DNA of 64,000 bases from Selaginella tamariscina (GCA_003024785.1 PUQB01000516.1:37501-101500), one strand, 5' to 3'; shown: positions 45,943 through 58,732, counted from the first letter of the stretch. Made by a program: numbers and translations. The notes: a model not told the origin generated them from the letters alone.

Positions 45943-47035
45943 ATGAAGATCATCCTCTTGTTCGCTCTACTCTTGACGCTCTCTCTCCATGTCTCTGAAG
46001 CAAAGAAGGTGGCGGCAATCTTTGTCTTCGGAGACTCATCTCTCGACGGCGGCACCAACACGTTCATTCCCAACTGCACAATCACGGCCAAGAACTTCCC
46101 GTACGGACTCACATACTTCAACGAACCCACGGGGAGGTTCACCAACGGGAGAACACTGGCAGACTTCATAGCTCAGGCACTGGACCTGCCTCTGCCTCTT
46201 CCGTACCTCAAGCCAGGTGCAGATTTCAAATACGGCGCCAACTTTGCCTCGGCTGGCAGTGGTCTCATGGAGTCTACTAACCAGAAAGAAGGAGTAATCA
46301 GTCTCAGCAAGCAGATCGAGCAGTTCGAGGAGCTTGTGAAAGGGTACCGGGCAGAGAAAGGAGAGGTGGCCACCACTGAGTTTCTGATGAACTCGGTCTT
46401 TCTCATCGCTTCAGGAGTGAACGACTTGTCGGAGAACTATCTGATGCATCCCACCATGTCACCGCCACAGTTTACTCAGCAGATGATTGCCACACAACAG
46501 GAAGCCATCGAGACTCTCTACAGATATGGAGCTAGAGGGATCATCACCTTCGCTGTCCCCCAGCGGGCTGCAGTCCACGGGCTAGATCGGTCCAAATCTC
46601 GATAACTGGTGGTAGGAACCGCGGGTGTTTTGCACCGGCCAACGCCCTTGCACAGCTTTACAACACTGCAATAGAGAATATGCTCGACGGACTTGCTAGG
46701 GAGCTCCCAGATGCTCAGCTTGTGCTGCTCAAGTCTACAACTGGGTTATGAAGGTCCTCAACCGCCCACAGGTGTACGGATTTTCAGACGCCAGCAGTGC
46801 CTGCTGTGGAGCGGGCGTTCTCAATGCGGGTTCCTTCTGCTACGAGTTGAGTAAGCCTCGTGTCTGCCCCGACCCGACCAGGTACTTCTTCTGGGACGCC
46901 GCACACCCATCTGAGAAGGCCTACTTCGAAGCGTTCCAGCAGTTTTGGTACGAGAAGGACTTGAGCCTCTCTGCACCCTACAACCTCCAGACCTTGTTCC
47001 AGCACTTTGAGGTTCATCCAGAGAATGTGCACTAG
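45943..47035 (+). CDS. GDSL-type esterase/lipase, secreted
   Basis: Intronless. A signal peptide (MKIILLFALLLTLSLHVSEA) is followed by block I FVFGDSSLDGGTN with the nucleophile Ser, the Gly block FASAGSG, the Asn block ASGVNDL, and the catalytic Asp-His block FFWDAAHPSEKAY near the C-terminus. These are the four hallmarks of plant GDSL/SGNH hydrolases, which cleave acyl esters in the wall or cuticle. The frame breaks at 46557-46561 (C5 where C6 would restore GCSPRARS) and again at 46734-46736 (tct where tctt would restore KSYNWV). With both restored the protein is about 364 residues, the usual family length. The regular positions and homopolymer context favour sequence error over decay. Confidence 0.88.
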
Positions 47036-47058
47036 ATGTATCATGTTTTAAACTGATC

Positions 47059-47064
47059 AATAAA
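47059..47064 (+). terminator. Polyadenylation signal of the GDSL gene
   Basis: AATAAA occurs 24 bp after the stop codon at 47035 and is followed by T-rich sequence. Confidence 0.5.
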
Positions 47065-47084
47065 CTGATTTTTCGCAAATATCT

Positions 47085-47290
47085 AGGTATTTTAAGAAAG
47101 ATAAAGGTTAATATAGAAAAAATAATATACCTAAAATCTAAGATTAAATCATTCTTTAATTAAACAAGCTTGATTAAGCTTCATTTCACATCATTATTAA
47201 ATTAGTGTATTTATATATTACTATACATTAATTATTCAATAAATGTATACCTATGTATGCATATATACATTTAATGTACATATATATTCT
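47085..47290. repeat. Dispersed AT-rich repeat, copy 1
   Basis: The words aatctaagattaaatcatt, taattaaacaagct and cacatcattatta occur here in the same order and spacing as at 52985-53180. Non-coding, family unknown. Confidence 0.6.
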
Positions 47291-48667
47291 TCATAAGTTT
47301 TTTAATATTTATAATTAATTATAAAATATACATTATAATGGTTTCTTTTTTTTATTATTGTCAATAAAATACTATAATTATTAAATATCAAACATATACA
47401 TATATTTACATGTTTTCACTAGCTTATATATGTGTACATTTGTATTTTCATTAATCTTGATTTTAGAACATATTTATTTATTTATATAAATTTAACATCT
47501 CCATATTTACCAAAACACCCATTTGAATAGAGCCCAACTGATTTAGAGCAATGTACGTAGTACAAGAGAGATTAAAGAAAGTCTTATATTAATCACATAT
47601 AATACATATTATCACAATATATAAACTACAAAACTAAATACATCCTATATGGAGTGTTAGTCTTAACATATCGTATAAGATCCTTTCCGTAGTATAGAAA
47701 TGCATTGTTTCACTAACTATTTCGAACATGGTTTCTGAACTTAATTAAATATGTATCAATATACATTGAAAGCGGTATCAAAGCTAAATAGTACATATAT
47801 TGATTGCAAGAAAGATATGTACAGTTTGCAAAACCTGGTTAGAATAACTGGGAATTGTAAATATCTTGCATAGTTTATATCAATCAGCCCATCATATGTT
47901 CTGTGTGTAGGTATCCATATATATATATATATATATATATGATATGATATAACTAACTGTAGAATATACACTCGAAATACGTTACACTATAACTTAAACC
48001 CCTTAAGATGTACGAGTGCTGTTGTGTATTTAAAGACGGAACTATACGTATATTCATGTAAGCGCATAGAACCACTGAGCTACAAGGGCATCCAAACCTG
48101 CACAGCAATATGTTTTCTTTATACAAAACATATTTGGATCATATAATCTTGATAGATTTCTAGTTAAATGATAATTTAGTTGATTCTTAATGATACCAAT
48201 TAAGAAACAAAACACACACACGCATACACGCACACACGCACACACGCAAACCAATTAGACGAGTTTACTTTATGTTAATTATATAGTACATATAAATGCA
48301 GAATGTAGCTCAAAGTACAACCTTTATAGAGAAAACAGCGCAAATAGTAAACGAAGTATAGGTGCACACATATTTAACAATAAACACAGCTTATAGCAGA
48401 CAAAGATTTCCATGTGTGTGTGTGGTGCGTGTGTAGAATGCAGCACAAACAAGAAATATTAAATGTTTCCTCCATAACAGCATATATATAAGTTACAAAC
48501 ACAGATCAAAATAATAAATCATATTCGACACACACGCGCGCGCACACACACACAACACAGGCACACACAAACCTGAATCGATCGTTTAAATAGATGCCAT
48601 TCAACAACTGCGGCGAACTACCAGTGAAGATAGAGACTCGATTATGTCCCTTGCTCTGTTTTAACGG
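47291..48667. other. AT-rich intergenic DNA
   Basis: No supported gene. Contains an AT run at 47918-47941 and AC-rich tracts at 48210-48250 and 48530-48570. Confidence 0.4.
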
Positions 48668-48783
48668 TCAAAGCCATAGTTGCAGCCAAACGCGTTCGGC
48701 TGTATATCCGAACGTTCGCGAACGCGTTCGGAAGTTGATCGGATATACAGCCGAACGCGTTTGGCTGCAACTATGGTCAAAGC
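48668..48783. mobile_element. Foldback MITE with 38-bp inverted arms and TSD
   Basis: Arms 48674-48711 and 48739-48776 are exact reverse complements (38 bp, beginning CCATAGTTGCAGCCAAACGC). The 27-bp centre contains CGTTCGCGAACG. Both sides carry TCAAAG (48668-48673 and 48777-48782), a 6-7 bp target-site duplication. It is GC-richer than its surroundings. Together these are features of a miniature inverted-repeat element. Confidence 0.8.
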
Positions 48784-49129
48784 ATTTGAATATGAATGTG
48801 GTTTTATAGACATCTTGTTTTTTTTCTAAGGCATATATGCAAATATACATGTATGTAGCAATATATAACACAAACGGAGTATTTGAGAAATACATGCAAG
48901 TTTATGCATATGTATGTAAACAAAAATACATACGGATTCTTGGTAGCTAACTTTTCAATAGAATATTGTATATATAACTTATACGCATGTAACATATATA
49001 TATACATATACAAAACTCAGACCAAAATTTTATTAAAATTTACTAAGATAACCATAGTTACAAACTAATTAAAAAGTTTGGGAAAGTTTAAGCAAACTCA
49101 CTAACTAATCATATTCTTGATCCTCATAT

Positions 49130-49770
49130 ATTGTCTCCAACGGAGCTCGAAACTTGCGAACAGCTCAATAACTATTTCATGCTCCTCTTCCTCCTCCCAC
49201 GATCATCTACAAGATGAAACATTGTGACCATTCTCTCAAGTTGAGGCCACCACTCTTGTAAGCAGAGCATCCCTCTCAACACGTCCCATAACGTCATTGC
49301 ACCCCTAAACCCTAGTACTTGCAGCCATATATGGTAGCACCAACTATTATTTAGGCCGTTGATCAAGTCCTTATATGCAAGTGTTGCAATTAAACTGAGA
49401 CAGTATTAACAAAAGACGGAAGCTCTATGTACATAGAAGTGTATATATGTGTATGAACTTTGTGAGAATGTGTGTGTGTGGTGAAAGGAGGGGGGGGGGG
49501 GTTGAAAGCTATAAGAGTGTGTGGCTGTGTGTGATAGAGAAAGCCTGCGTATAGGAGAGAGAGAAGAGATGTGCGTGTTGTCTGTGGCACTGAGAATGAG
49601 AGAGAGACACATGTACATGGTTCGTCTGTGTGTATGTGTGCATTATTTCACGTAAACTTGCGTGATGCCGTCGGATTGACTGAGCTGCATGTCTATATGA
49701 AGGTGATACAGATAGGACGAGGTTAGGTACAGACATAGTCAACGAGTGAGGAACAGGTTTAGGGTTTAGG
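49130..49770. repeat. Segmental duplication, left copy
   Basis: Diverged direct copy of 62990-63600. Shared blocks in order: ctcaacac(g/a)tcccataacgtc, agtacttgcagccatata, gtattaacaaaagacg, agctataagagtgtgtggct, gttcgtctgtgtgtatgtgtg and a telo-box run. On the minus strand 49366-49172 is a short open stretch. It may be a decayed first exon related to the kelch-like gene at 60.8-62.7 kb. Confidence 0.65.
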
Positions 49771-49851
49771 GTTTCGTCTATGTCTGTACCTCCAATGTTT
49801 AACTAGTATGACCATGTATCACTTTGATACCCATTGAATTACCTACGAGAA

Positions 49852-49944
49852 CTCGAACTTTGATTGGAAAGGAGCATCAAAACAGACTACTCCCAACTAT
49901 TCTCTGTATCAAACTCCCCCCTTGTTTGATGTGAAGGTAAATAT

Positions 49945-49979
<35 letters not shown>

Positions 49980-50453
49980 TTATTCATAACTTGGTGAAGG
50001 TGCTCTATGTACTGTTCGACTCAGGAGGCTAGAAGCATACAGACCGCACTTGAGGTTAACGGAGGCCGTATTCACCGTCGGAAGCAGCGATATTGACACT
50101 TAGACGTGACAGAGTAACAACAAAATCTGTTGAAGTAACGTACGTCAGTACAGACCACCTCCGTCTTCTCGGTTCTGAGGATGAGGTTCTGCTAACTGGA
50201 ACATTGGAGAAATCCGAGGGATATAATGCAGATGACAAGAGTGTATGGTTTACATCAGCTGTAGGGAGTTTCCTACGTGCAAGAGGTCATATTGGGGCTC
50301 CTAGTCCGGTACTCGAGATATGCTCTTGTCCTCACTCAGACTGTGCAACTTAGTGCAAAGAGACGGGCTCCCAGGTGATCCACTCTTGATGCTATACCAG
50401 AGGATGAAGAGAATAACAGTGCCCTCTTGAGCAGGTAAACACTATTTATTTAC

Positions 50454-50495
<42 letters not shown>

Positions 50496-50746
50496 TTTGC
50501 TGAAATGTGTAATATATTGCCCAGGAAGAGACGGAGAATGCCGAGGAGGTACATGATAAGATGAGGTACTACCTGAAGGCATGCCGTACATTGAAAACGA
50601 GGATGGGGAAATGACGTGGTTCAATGCTGGAGTGAGAGTGGGTGTTGGAATTGGTTTGGGAATGTGTTTGGGGATTGGCATTGGTGTTGGCCTGCTTATT
50701 CGGACTTACCAGCGACCACGAGGACCTTCAGAAGGAGACTCTTCTG
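49852..50746 (+). CDS. Plant-specific glycine-zipper membrane protein (At1g75180-like)
   Basis: Recognisable parts: FDWKGASKQTTPNYSLYQTP then LFDVK at about 49858-49937; LTEAV and ILTLRRDRVTTKSVEVTYVS at 50053-50150; LLGSEDEVLLTGTLEKSE; and a last exon from about 50525 with MTWFNAGVRVGVGIGLGM, a Gly-zipper membrane helix, and LLIRTYQ. The Arabidopsis relatives carry an automatic name, 'erythronate-4-phosphate dehydrogenase family'; that comes from recall and nothing here looks like a dehydrogenase. The C-terminus QATTRTFRRRLF-stop is recovered only if one G is added at 50710-50712; the stop is then 50744-50746. A further shift lies near 50085. The true start was not found. Exons before 49850 are likely. 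Confidence 0.55.
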
Positions 50747-50885
50747 AATCTTGTGTGTACATGCGTGCATGTGTGTGTGTGTGTGTGTTTTATGGTAGTA
50801 GTTACAGCTGTTCAAGTTGTACAACTCAATATAAGTGTAAACACTCTTGAAACAAGCCCACATGTGGCACCGGTGAGAAGGTTTG

Positions 50886-51414
50886 TCAGCGGAGTGTCTT
50901 AGTTGGGGGTGGTGTATTAGGAGTAGAGCTCCACCAAGAAGGATCATTCATAACACGTTCACCAAGCTTCTTAGCAATGTCAGGCTGGTCTTGATATCTT
51001 GCAGCAACATAGCCTTCTGGTAACCAAAACCTGTCTTGGGATCCTTAACCCACCAGCTCTCCTTAGCATGCGGGATCTTCTTCTTTTGTTTCCTCTCCTC
51101 GTCAGAAATGGTCGTTTTTTTCTCCTGTGGGTTTTTCACGGATTTCTTAACGTTCTTCTTCTTGCTCCCTCCGCCGCCTTTGGTTGCATATCCTCTGCTT
51201 AGAGTTGACGATCTGAATGTATGTATATTCTCTTCCTACTGACAGTTTATAGCTTTTGTATACACGTAAGAGAGAGAGAGAGACCTCTGTGAATTTTGCT
51301 TATACGCATCTCTTTAAACACTATCTTCAGGTTGCTTGAGCGCTTAAATACAGTGTGTATGTGTGCGTGTGCGCAAGCGCGCTTGTGTTTGTGTGTGCGT
51401 GTGTGCGAGCGCGC

Positions 51415-51452
<38 letters not shown>

Positions 51453-51553
51453 CGTGTGTGTGTTAGTTACCTTATGTAGCTGCTTATGGATGGCTGTGTC
51501 AATTCGGTTCTGGCGTGAAGGAGCCGTCTGAGTGCACTTGCCAGCATCGCCAT
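50886..51553 (-). CDS. LEA-like mitochondrial protein
   Basis: Exon 1 51553-51471 (MAMLASALRRLLHARTELTQ, a typical mitochondrial presequence) joins in phase to exon 2 51212-50886 (SRGYATKGGGGSKKK). The mature part is hydrophilic and basic (EKKTTISDEERKQKKK) and ends with ESWWVKDPKTGFGY followed by PEGYVAARYQDQPDIAKKLG and a Trp-Trp tail. The pattern SRGYATKGG plus W-x-x-DPKTG resembles small LEA_3/SAG21-type stress proteins of plant mitochondria, although the C-terminal half is longer than usual. One C seems missing at 51019-51020 (TACCAG for TACCCAG). With it the protein has 136 residues. Function in desiccation or stress protection is inference from family. Confidence 0.65.
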
Positions 51554-51628
51554 TTTAATCTAGCACATTAAAGTATTTTCAAAATTTTGAATGGTCAAGC
51601 CCGCCAAGAGACAGATCTACGTGGCTGT

Positions 51629-52425
51629 ATGTACGGTCTCTGTTTTAGGGTTCTTGCCCAAAATTTAGGGTTCTTGGTGGCGTACGAGGTGAGGCGGCCA
51701 GATAATGGGAGAGCTCAAGAGTGCAGGTTTACATTCATGCAAACAGGCTCTGGGCAGCGGGATCTGCATATGTAGAAATCGACAATACCAAAGTGATTGT
51801 TTCCATCTTCGGCCCTTACGAGAGCAAGAAGGCGCAGGCATTCAGTGACATCGGTAGGCTCAATGTGAAATTCTGCACTTTTGCCTCTCCCATCAGGTAT
51901 ATATAAACTGCTTACAGACATACAGTTATATGTGTATTTACATCATGGGTAGACTTCAATATGACACATTTGTGTATATGATGCATACGTACAGATAATA
52001 TACAGATACATATGTTTGTTTCACAAGTATATGCATATATAGTGTGTACGCATGTATGGTAGTTGTATCTGTCTATAATGTATACCATATATATGTATGT
52101 ATGTATGTATGTAGAGAGAGAGGGGGGGGGGAGAGAACATGTGTATCGTCTATTTGTGTGTGTTGTGTGTGTGTGCATATATAGATATATGTAATGAGAA
52201 ACAGCATTAGGCTAAGAATCTTGTTAAACGGCTAGCAATGCCCAAGGGTCAGAAGAGAAGGATCTGTCTGCCATGCTTTATAAGGCAATACCACAACCGT
52301 CGATATATTCGCCCTCGTTCTCCAATCAGACGGTGGAGACTTGCCTAGTAGCACTTGCTGATGCTGGAATTGTCATGTTCGACCTCGTTTCTGCGGTATC
52401 TGCAAGTATAATCCAAAAACAGGTA
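51629..52425 (+). pseudogene. MTR3: MTR3 (RNase PH-like exosome core subunit), damaged
   Basis: MTR3/RRP41-like proteins form part of the exosome ring. First coding part 51680-51896: RRPDNGRAQECRFTFMQTG, then in a shifted frame AAGSAYVEIDNTKVIVSIFG and SDIGRLNVKFCTFASP. A G is probably missing near 51744 (QTGLWAAGSAY would follow). Later part 52243-52423: GSEEKDLSAMLYKAI, TTVDIFALVLQSDGGDL and ALADAGIVMFDLVSAVS, the last two in different frames. The segment normally linking KAI to TTVD (about ten residues around VIMxExFPK) is absent, and nothing after SAVS is found. Start codon uncertain (ATG 51629 is possible). More damaged than its neighbours; either a truncated copy or a locus with several local errors. 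Confidence 0.6.
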
Positions 52426-52439
52426 ATATATATGTGTTA

Positions 52440-52490
52440 GAGTCACACACACACACACACACACGGTATATATATATATATATATATGTA
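52440..52490. repeat. (AC)n-(TA)n microsatellite
   Basis: AC run at 52445-52464 followed by a TA run at 52468-52487. Confidence 0.8.
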
Positions 52491-52984
52491 ACAGGTAATG
52501 TTGATTAGTGTTAAACATAGGATTAATTTCGCCATCTGTGAAGATCAGGTAATCAAAGACTAGTGTGTGAGTTTTGAAGTTTATGAGGGTTTTAAATTTA
52601 GTTAGCACACGGAAATGTGTGTTGAAGAAATGATACAGCGTATAAATCTCACAAAATCACTATACAGAATATTCTGTGACTTTCTGTGTGTTTGTGTGTG
52701 TCTGTGTGCATTTGATTGTCTGACACGGAAACACAGAGACACACACTAGATAGTTCGTGTATGTTTTCATGCAAGTTCATATCAAAATTGTTACATTTTG
52801 TTTAAGAATTATATAATTTTTCACACAAGTAAATAAATAAATAAGTATATATATATATATATAATATATTATATATATATAATATATAATTATCTCGCAC
52901 TGGAAGTGTGAAAGTTTGACTGGCTGTGCTGATAGAATATGACAATGGAATATGCCTGCTTTATTTTAAATTAATGATTGAGAT

Positions 52985-53180
52985 TTTATTTAAAGGTTAA
53001 CAAAAAGATATAATAAACCTAGAATCTAAGATTAAATCATTTTTTTAATTAAACAAGCTCATTTTTCACATCATTATTATAATTAGTTATTATATATTAT
53101 TACATTAATTATTAAGTATTATAAAATTATATATATACTCACCATTATACCTGTGTACATATATATTCTTCATAAGTTTA
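52985..53180. repeat. Dispersed AT-rich repeat, copy 2
   Basis: Matches 47085-47290 in order and spacing of aatctaagattaaatcatt, taattaaacaagct, cacatcattatta and tgtgtacatatatattcttc. Confidence 0.6.
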
Positions 53181-54603
53181 AGCAAACGCTTTTAAAAGAA
53201 AATTTAAAATTCAAACGAAGAACCACTTATCTATACATATAGGAATGTATATGGTCTAGGATATATTACATATACAAGTGTATATATATATATATATTAT
53301 ATATATAATATTATTATATATATATATAAAACCAACTAATAATATATATAATATATATATATAGACACACACAGACAATATATATACAGTATGTCTATTG
53401 CAGGAGCATAGCATATATTCTATATATGAAATGTATTAACCATGATATATTAACACATTGATTAAATATATAACAAATTGAATTCAAATGCTAACACCGA
53501 ATTATAACATAAGCATTCAAACATTAGTTTATTAAACAATTGTTAAATCTCTATTTACACGACGCACTTATTTGTAACACTCTCGAAGCTTTATTTAAAA
53601 TTAATTAAATGAATGAACAAATGTGTACACTTTCTGGAGATGCACATTTAATTATTAATCTAAAAAGCAAATAAATTCAAACATGAAAATTAAAATATTT
53701 GAAACATTATTAAATAACATTATTAAACGTTATTAAATTATAAAATATTATAAATGATGATACACATCAGACTTTTTTCTATTTAATCATAACAAGTTAT
53801 AAAGTTTCTTAAATAAGTACATATAAATCTCTCTACATTCACTCATTCGTATGGATATACATACATGAGTTTATATTTATATGTGCACATTTACATAAGT
53901 ATTTTATTTTGTGGTACATGAATTTATTAAAACTCAAAAATCTCTCTCTCTATATATATACATATAACTTCAAATATGATTGCTAATATTATATATATCA
54001 ACTATATACAAATTCTTGGAGATAAAAAAAGTATTTTCCTCAAGAGCCTGATTAAACAATGACAATAAATAATTAATACACTAAATACTTATTTAATAAA
54101 CAAATTATTTACTGCTTAAATTGTTATTTATGTCGCTATTTCTTATAATAGCATTCTTCTGAATTATTCCATATGTGTAGATGTGAAGTTTAATTCCCCG
54201 CTGGCACTGAAATAATTAATGTATTCCAAAATGTATTCGTCACAAGGATAATATTTATTGCAAGACTTGTGAGTTTTATTATATAATTTATATAATGTAT
54301 GTGTGTGTTATATATATATGTGTAAACTAATCAGATTAATTCACAATGTGTGTGTGTATTTTTCTCGTATGCATTCTTGTTTATATTTAGCATAAACACA
54401 TGCAAATATGTATATATACATAGCATTAATAATAGATACTTTAGGAATATATAAATATTCATTTTCTTGTCAGGAGATATTTTTTAGACATTGTTTTTAT
54501 CATGCAGACACATCTTATTTTTTATCTAACTTGTAATAGGCTTCATCTTCTATGTATTGTACCTATATACACATGTACACACGTGTATAAGATAATTAAT
54601 AAT

Positions 54604-54646
<43 letters not shown>

Positions 54647-56341
54647 ATATAACTTTTAAGTTTGTATAATCTGCATGTGCATTATATTATGGCATGACAT
54701 ATATATATCAAGGTGTTTAATACATCCGAGCACATGTACACACGTAAATAATATATATATATATATATAAACATTTAAGTTCGTATAAGATACATGTGCA
54801 TTATATTATGGCATGACATATACATATCCAACATATTAATATTTTAAAGACACTTGCAAAATAGGCCCTTATTAAAATATGTATAAGAATTAAAGAGAAA
54901 TTAATATTTTACTTAATTTTAAAGGGTTTTTCAAAGGTTTTTTATTATAATTTTTAATTAACATTACAAAACCCATTCACATATGTATTTAAATAAGAAA
55001 ATATTTAATTCAAAAATGCATTAACCTTAAAGAAATTTACATTTTAATTTTAATTTCCTTCTTTATATCGTAACAGATACATGATAAATCCTTCTTAAAA
55101 AATATTAAAATTAAAAAAACCCATTGTACAAACTAACTAATATATCTTAGTTGTCTTCGTTTAAGGGATCAAGATATTATATTACATTTGTCTCATATTA
55201 ATGTTTATATTTATTATTCATTGGTTATGCCGTTGTGAATAAATAAAAAGACCTATTGAAATTGTTAAATATGTACACACTTATTCTAAAATATACACAC
55301 AATTATATACATACATACATGTGTGTGTGTATAGAAACTTACTTTATCATACTAAAAAAAAATATGCTTTATCAATTTTAAACTTCCACATAATGATATC
55401 TTTTTTATTATTAAAAAGTTGAAGAATAATTCTTTATAACAAAATAAATGTTATAAAAACTATTTTTAAGAAGAAAGAATTAAAAAATGACACCGTGAAA
55501 GGTGTCTAGAACTTCTAATTTCTCTTTTTGAACAAGCATAGATAAATGTGATAGATGTGAAGGATCTGTTCAAAAAATCATAACGAACAAATAATTATAA
55601 TATATATATAAATGAGTATTAAATATATATAAAGTATAACATACCTTGCGCGTGTGTGTATAAATCTGAACATGTGTGTTGAAGAAAGATACATCCATAC
55701 ATATAGAATAAACACACCTAATTATTTAACCATTACTTAAGATACATCCATACATGTAAAATAGACACACCTAATTATTTAACCATTGCCTAAAAAATGT
55801 ACAATGGAGATTGTTGGAAGTTAGTGTTATATTCGATCCTTCATAAATAAATTCGTTATTAATATAAAATGGTTAGTATATTAAAAAAAATAACTTTATG
55901 TTTTATAATTAAATTAAATTTAAAATATGTTAATTTAAATTTAATTATAAAAAATTAGTTTAATAATTATGAAATAAATTTAATAATTATAAGTGAATGT
56001 TGAATTTTTAACATAAAGTAAAATATATAAACTTACACATGAGGATAGTTAAAGATCTCATCAAGCCTTATAATTCTTTGTTAAACTACAGAAGATTTTG
56101 AGGAGTTTAATATAGAATATTTATGACATTCTCTGCTTAAAAAATAACCCTCACTGCTCTTTCAACAATGGCAATGGACTTAAAAATACTTTTTATAAAA
56201 TTAATACAAGTTAATTTATTTATTGCATAATTACTTCATTTTATAATTTACATATATCCTCAACATGTATGCATACCTTCTAAACACACACACACACTCA
56301 TGTATATGTGTATATCAAATGCGTCTCATCTTGTACAGCAC

Positions 56342-56344
<3 letters not shown>

Positions 56345-56438
<94 letters not shown>
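56345..56438. repeat. Back-to-back (AC)n and (GT)n microsatellites
   Basis: (AC)20 at about 56345-56384, an 11-bp AT core, then (GT)21 at about 56396-56438. The two arms are complementary and could form a hairpin with a stem of about 40 bp. Confidence 0.8.
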
Positions 56439-56440
<2 letters not shown>

Positions 56441-57716
56441 ACAAACATATATTTACTTTGAAGTCTAGTGTATACTGTATATATATGTATGGGTAAACAA
56501 CGATATACAGATTAAATACAGATTCAATGGTGTATTATTTAAATTTACCAAATTTGCTGGATTTCTTTAAGATGCTACATATAATAAAATCCAAGCAATA
56601 GTCTTAACAGAGTAAATTGTACATACCGGCCATATGTGGTGAACTGGTGTATTCTTTTCACCGGTAAGTAAAAAAGCACTGTAATAAATGAAAAGTGAAA
56701 ACAGAAAACTTAAATAATCTTAATTTAATTATATCACTAATATAATTGAAAAAGCTTATAATATATCGAGTTTACTTCAAATACAGTATAACAATGTATC
56801 ACATGTATAACATATACAAGTATAAACATTTAGTATATACATTACTTATATACACAATTAATATTGTAATGTATTTAGTACGTAGTAGTTTTATTTGATA
56901 CTATTACAATTATTAACGTACTCTAAGTACCACTCTTTATTCCCTTGCTAATAGCTCATTTGCATACATAGGATTGACATGTAAAAGAACATACGCGCAC
57001 ATGTTAAATATAAATATATGCATATATATTGGATGTACATATACTGATGTGTGCATGTACCAATAAAGGCGTAGCTTGGAGCGGTGAAGCCTGAAAGAAA
57101 TTAAAGTTAATGTCTTAATTATATTCTAGTATAAAGAACTACATGGAGACCGTGTACTGGAAGCGATGCAAATGGAAGCGTATATCGAGGTCCTCTAGGT
57201 TGAAACTGCAAAAATGTAATTTAAAATTAGCATATTAATGTTTTGAAGTAAGTTAAAATATATAATGTAAATTATCTATACATGCATATTGGCAGGTACA
57301 GCAAAAAGTCCAGCCTGTTAAATGTAAATAACGTAGAAATCTAACACATATGTTACATTATATATATTATACATATATATACACACATATATCATATATA
57401 TTGTATTATATATTATATATGTATATGAGGTCAATATTGGAGGAGGAGGTGGTGATAGTAGTGAAGTTGAAGCCGCCACTGCCAATTGCTTATTAACATG
57501 AAAACATAAATGATTATAGTATATGAAAAGAGGGCTAATAATCATAACACACACACATACGTATAAGTAATTGTGCCATCGTTTATGATCTCTGTATAGA
57601 ACTGTAGTTACAGCCTATTAATTAAAATGTTAAAGGTAAACAACGTAGAATCAATTACATAATATGTAATTTAAAAAATAAAAAATAATAGAAAAGTTGT
57701 AAAATACAAAAAATAC

Positions 57717-57751
57717 CTCATGTGGCAAATTCAAATCAAGGAGCCGTTGTT

Positions 57752-57834
<83 letters not shown>

Positions 57835-58237
57835 CACACACATTATATATATGTTATATTATATTATTATGTATATAATGTTAATACTACAAAAGGAAGA
57901 GGTGGTTTGAAGTTAGAAACACTTTTGTCTGTTAATAATATAAAAAAAAAGAAACACATTGTAAATCATAATACAAAAAAAAAAAAAAAAAAAACACATA
58001 TGACATATAAAGTAACTATGAGATCATCTACAGTCTCTGTATAGAATTGTAGTTATGGCTTATTAATAAAAATGTTAAAGGCAAACAACGTAGAATAAAT
58101 TACATATATATTAATTTAAAAATAAAAAACAATATAAAAGTTGCAAAATATAAAAACTACCTCATGTGACAAATATAAAAGTTACAAAATACAAAAACTA
58201 CCTCATGTGACAAATTTAAATTGGAAAGGAGCCGTTT
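57717..58237 (-). CDS. Candidate duplicated microexons with EAR-like DLNLP motif
   Basis: Two near-identical short exon-like units on the minus strand. 58237-58202 has acceptor tacag and donor GTAGTT and encodes KRLLSNLNLSHE. 57750-57717 has donor GTATTT and encodes QRLLDLNLPHE; its acceptor is damaged (tacaac). A third partial copy of the donor side is at 58150-58172 within a tandem 46-bp repeat. LDLNLP matches the plant EAR repression motif. No full gene model could be built. Confidence 0.3.
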
Positions 58238-58622
58238 CTGTACACATAACACATTATAATATCAACAACACACATATACATTACATTATATTGTCACATT
58301 ATATATCACACACATACACATGCACATCATATATATGTTACATTATATATGGTAAAGCTAAAAGAACTTCTGCCTATTGATTAATCTGAAAAAAATATAC
58401 ATAATTATTATAAATTATAACACACACACATATATACGTTTAAGTAACTGTGATATAAATATATGCTTAATATATTGACTTTATACGATATATATATATA
58501 TATATATATGTATGTGGTATAAAGCTATTATTTAATTTCAAAATTAGTAGATAGAGCTGTAGCAGTTTATACACAGAATGCCAGATTATACAAATCACAC
58601 ATGCATGTGTGTGTATACTTAC

Positions 58623-58732
58623 TGGAACAACACAGTCGGTCCAACGGCATTTTGGTAAAATCTCAGGATCTGGCGAACTGCACTTTGAAAAGAAAAGTAG
58701 TCGTCTCCGAACCAGAACAATTGGGGCATCAT
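58623..58732 (-). CDS. Candidate first exon upstream of the EAR-like microexons
   Basis: ATGATG at 58732 opens 36 codons (MMPQLFWFGDDYFSFQSAVR...) ending at CCA|GTAAGTATAC, a near-perfect donor. Codon composition is much less AT-biased than the surrounding DNA, which supports coding. Family not recognised. Joining it to the exon at 58237 does not keep the frame without a one-base change. Further low-AT islands at about 57065-57095 and 57140-57215 on the same strand may be later exons. Confidence 0.35.

Larger units (their letters stand above)
52620..57060. other. AT-rich, gene-poor region
   Basis: More than 4 kb without a convincing exon on either strand. Contains many TA runs (52846-52890, 53281-53330, 54608-54650, 54750-54770) and a second copy of the 47.1-kb dispersed repeat at 52985-53180. 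A tandem pair of about 60-75 bp units sits at 55685-55800 (agatacatccatacat, acacacctaattatttaacc). Confidence 0.5.

Noticed and set aside
48594-48895. Mirror-image open frames across 48.6-48.9 kb
   Set aside because: They arise from the MITE inverted arms, which encode the same residues on both strands.
56308-56496. Open frame across (AC)n/(GT)n
   Set aside because: Pure microsatellite translation.
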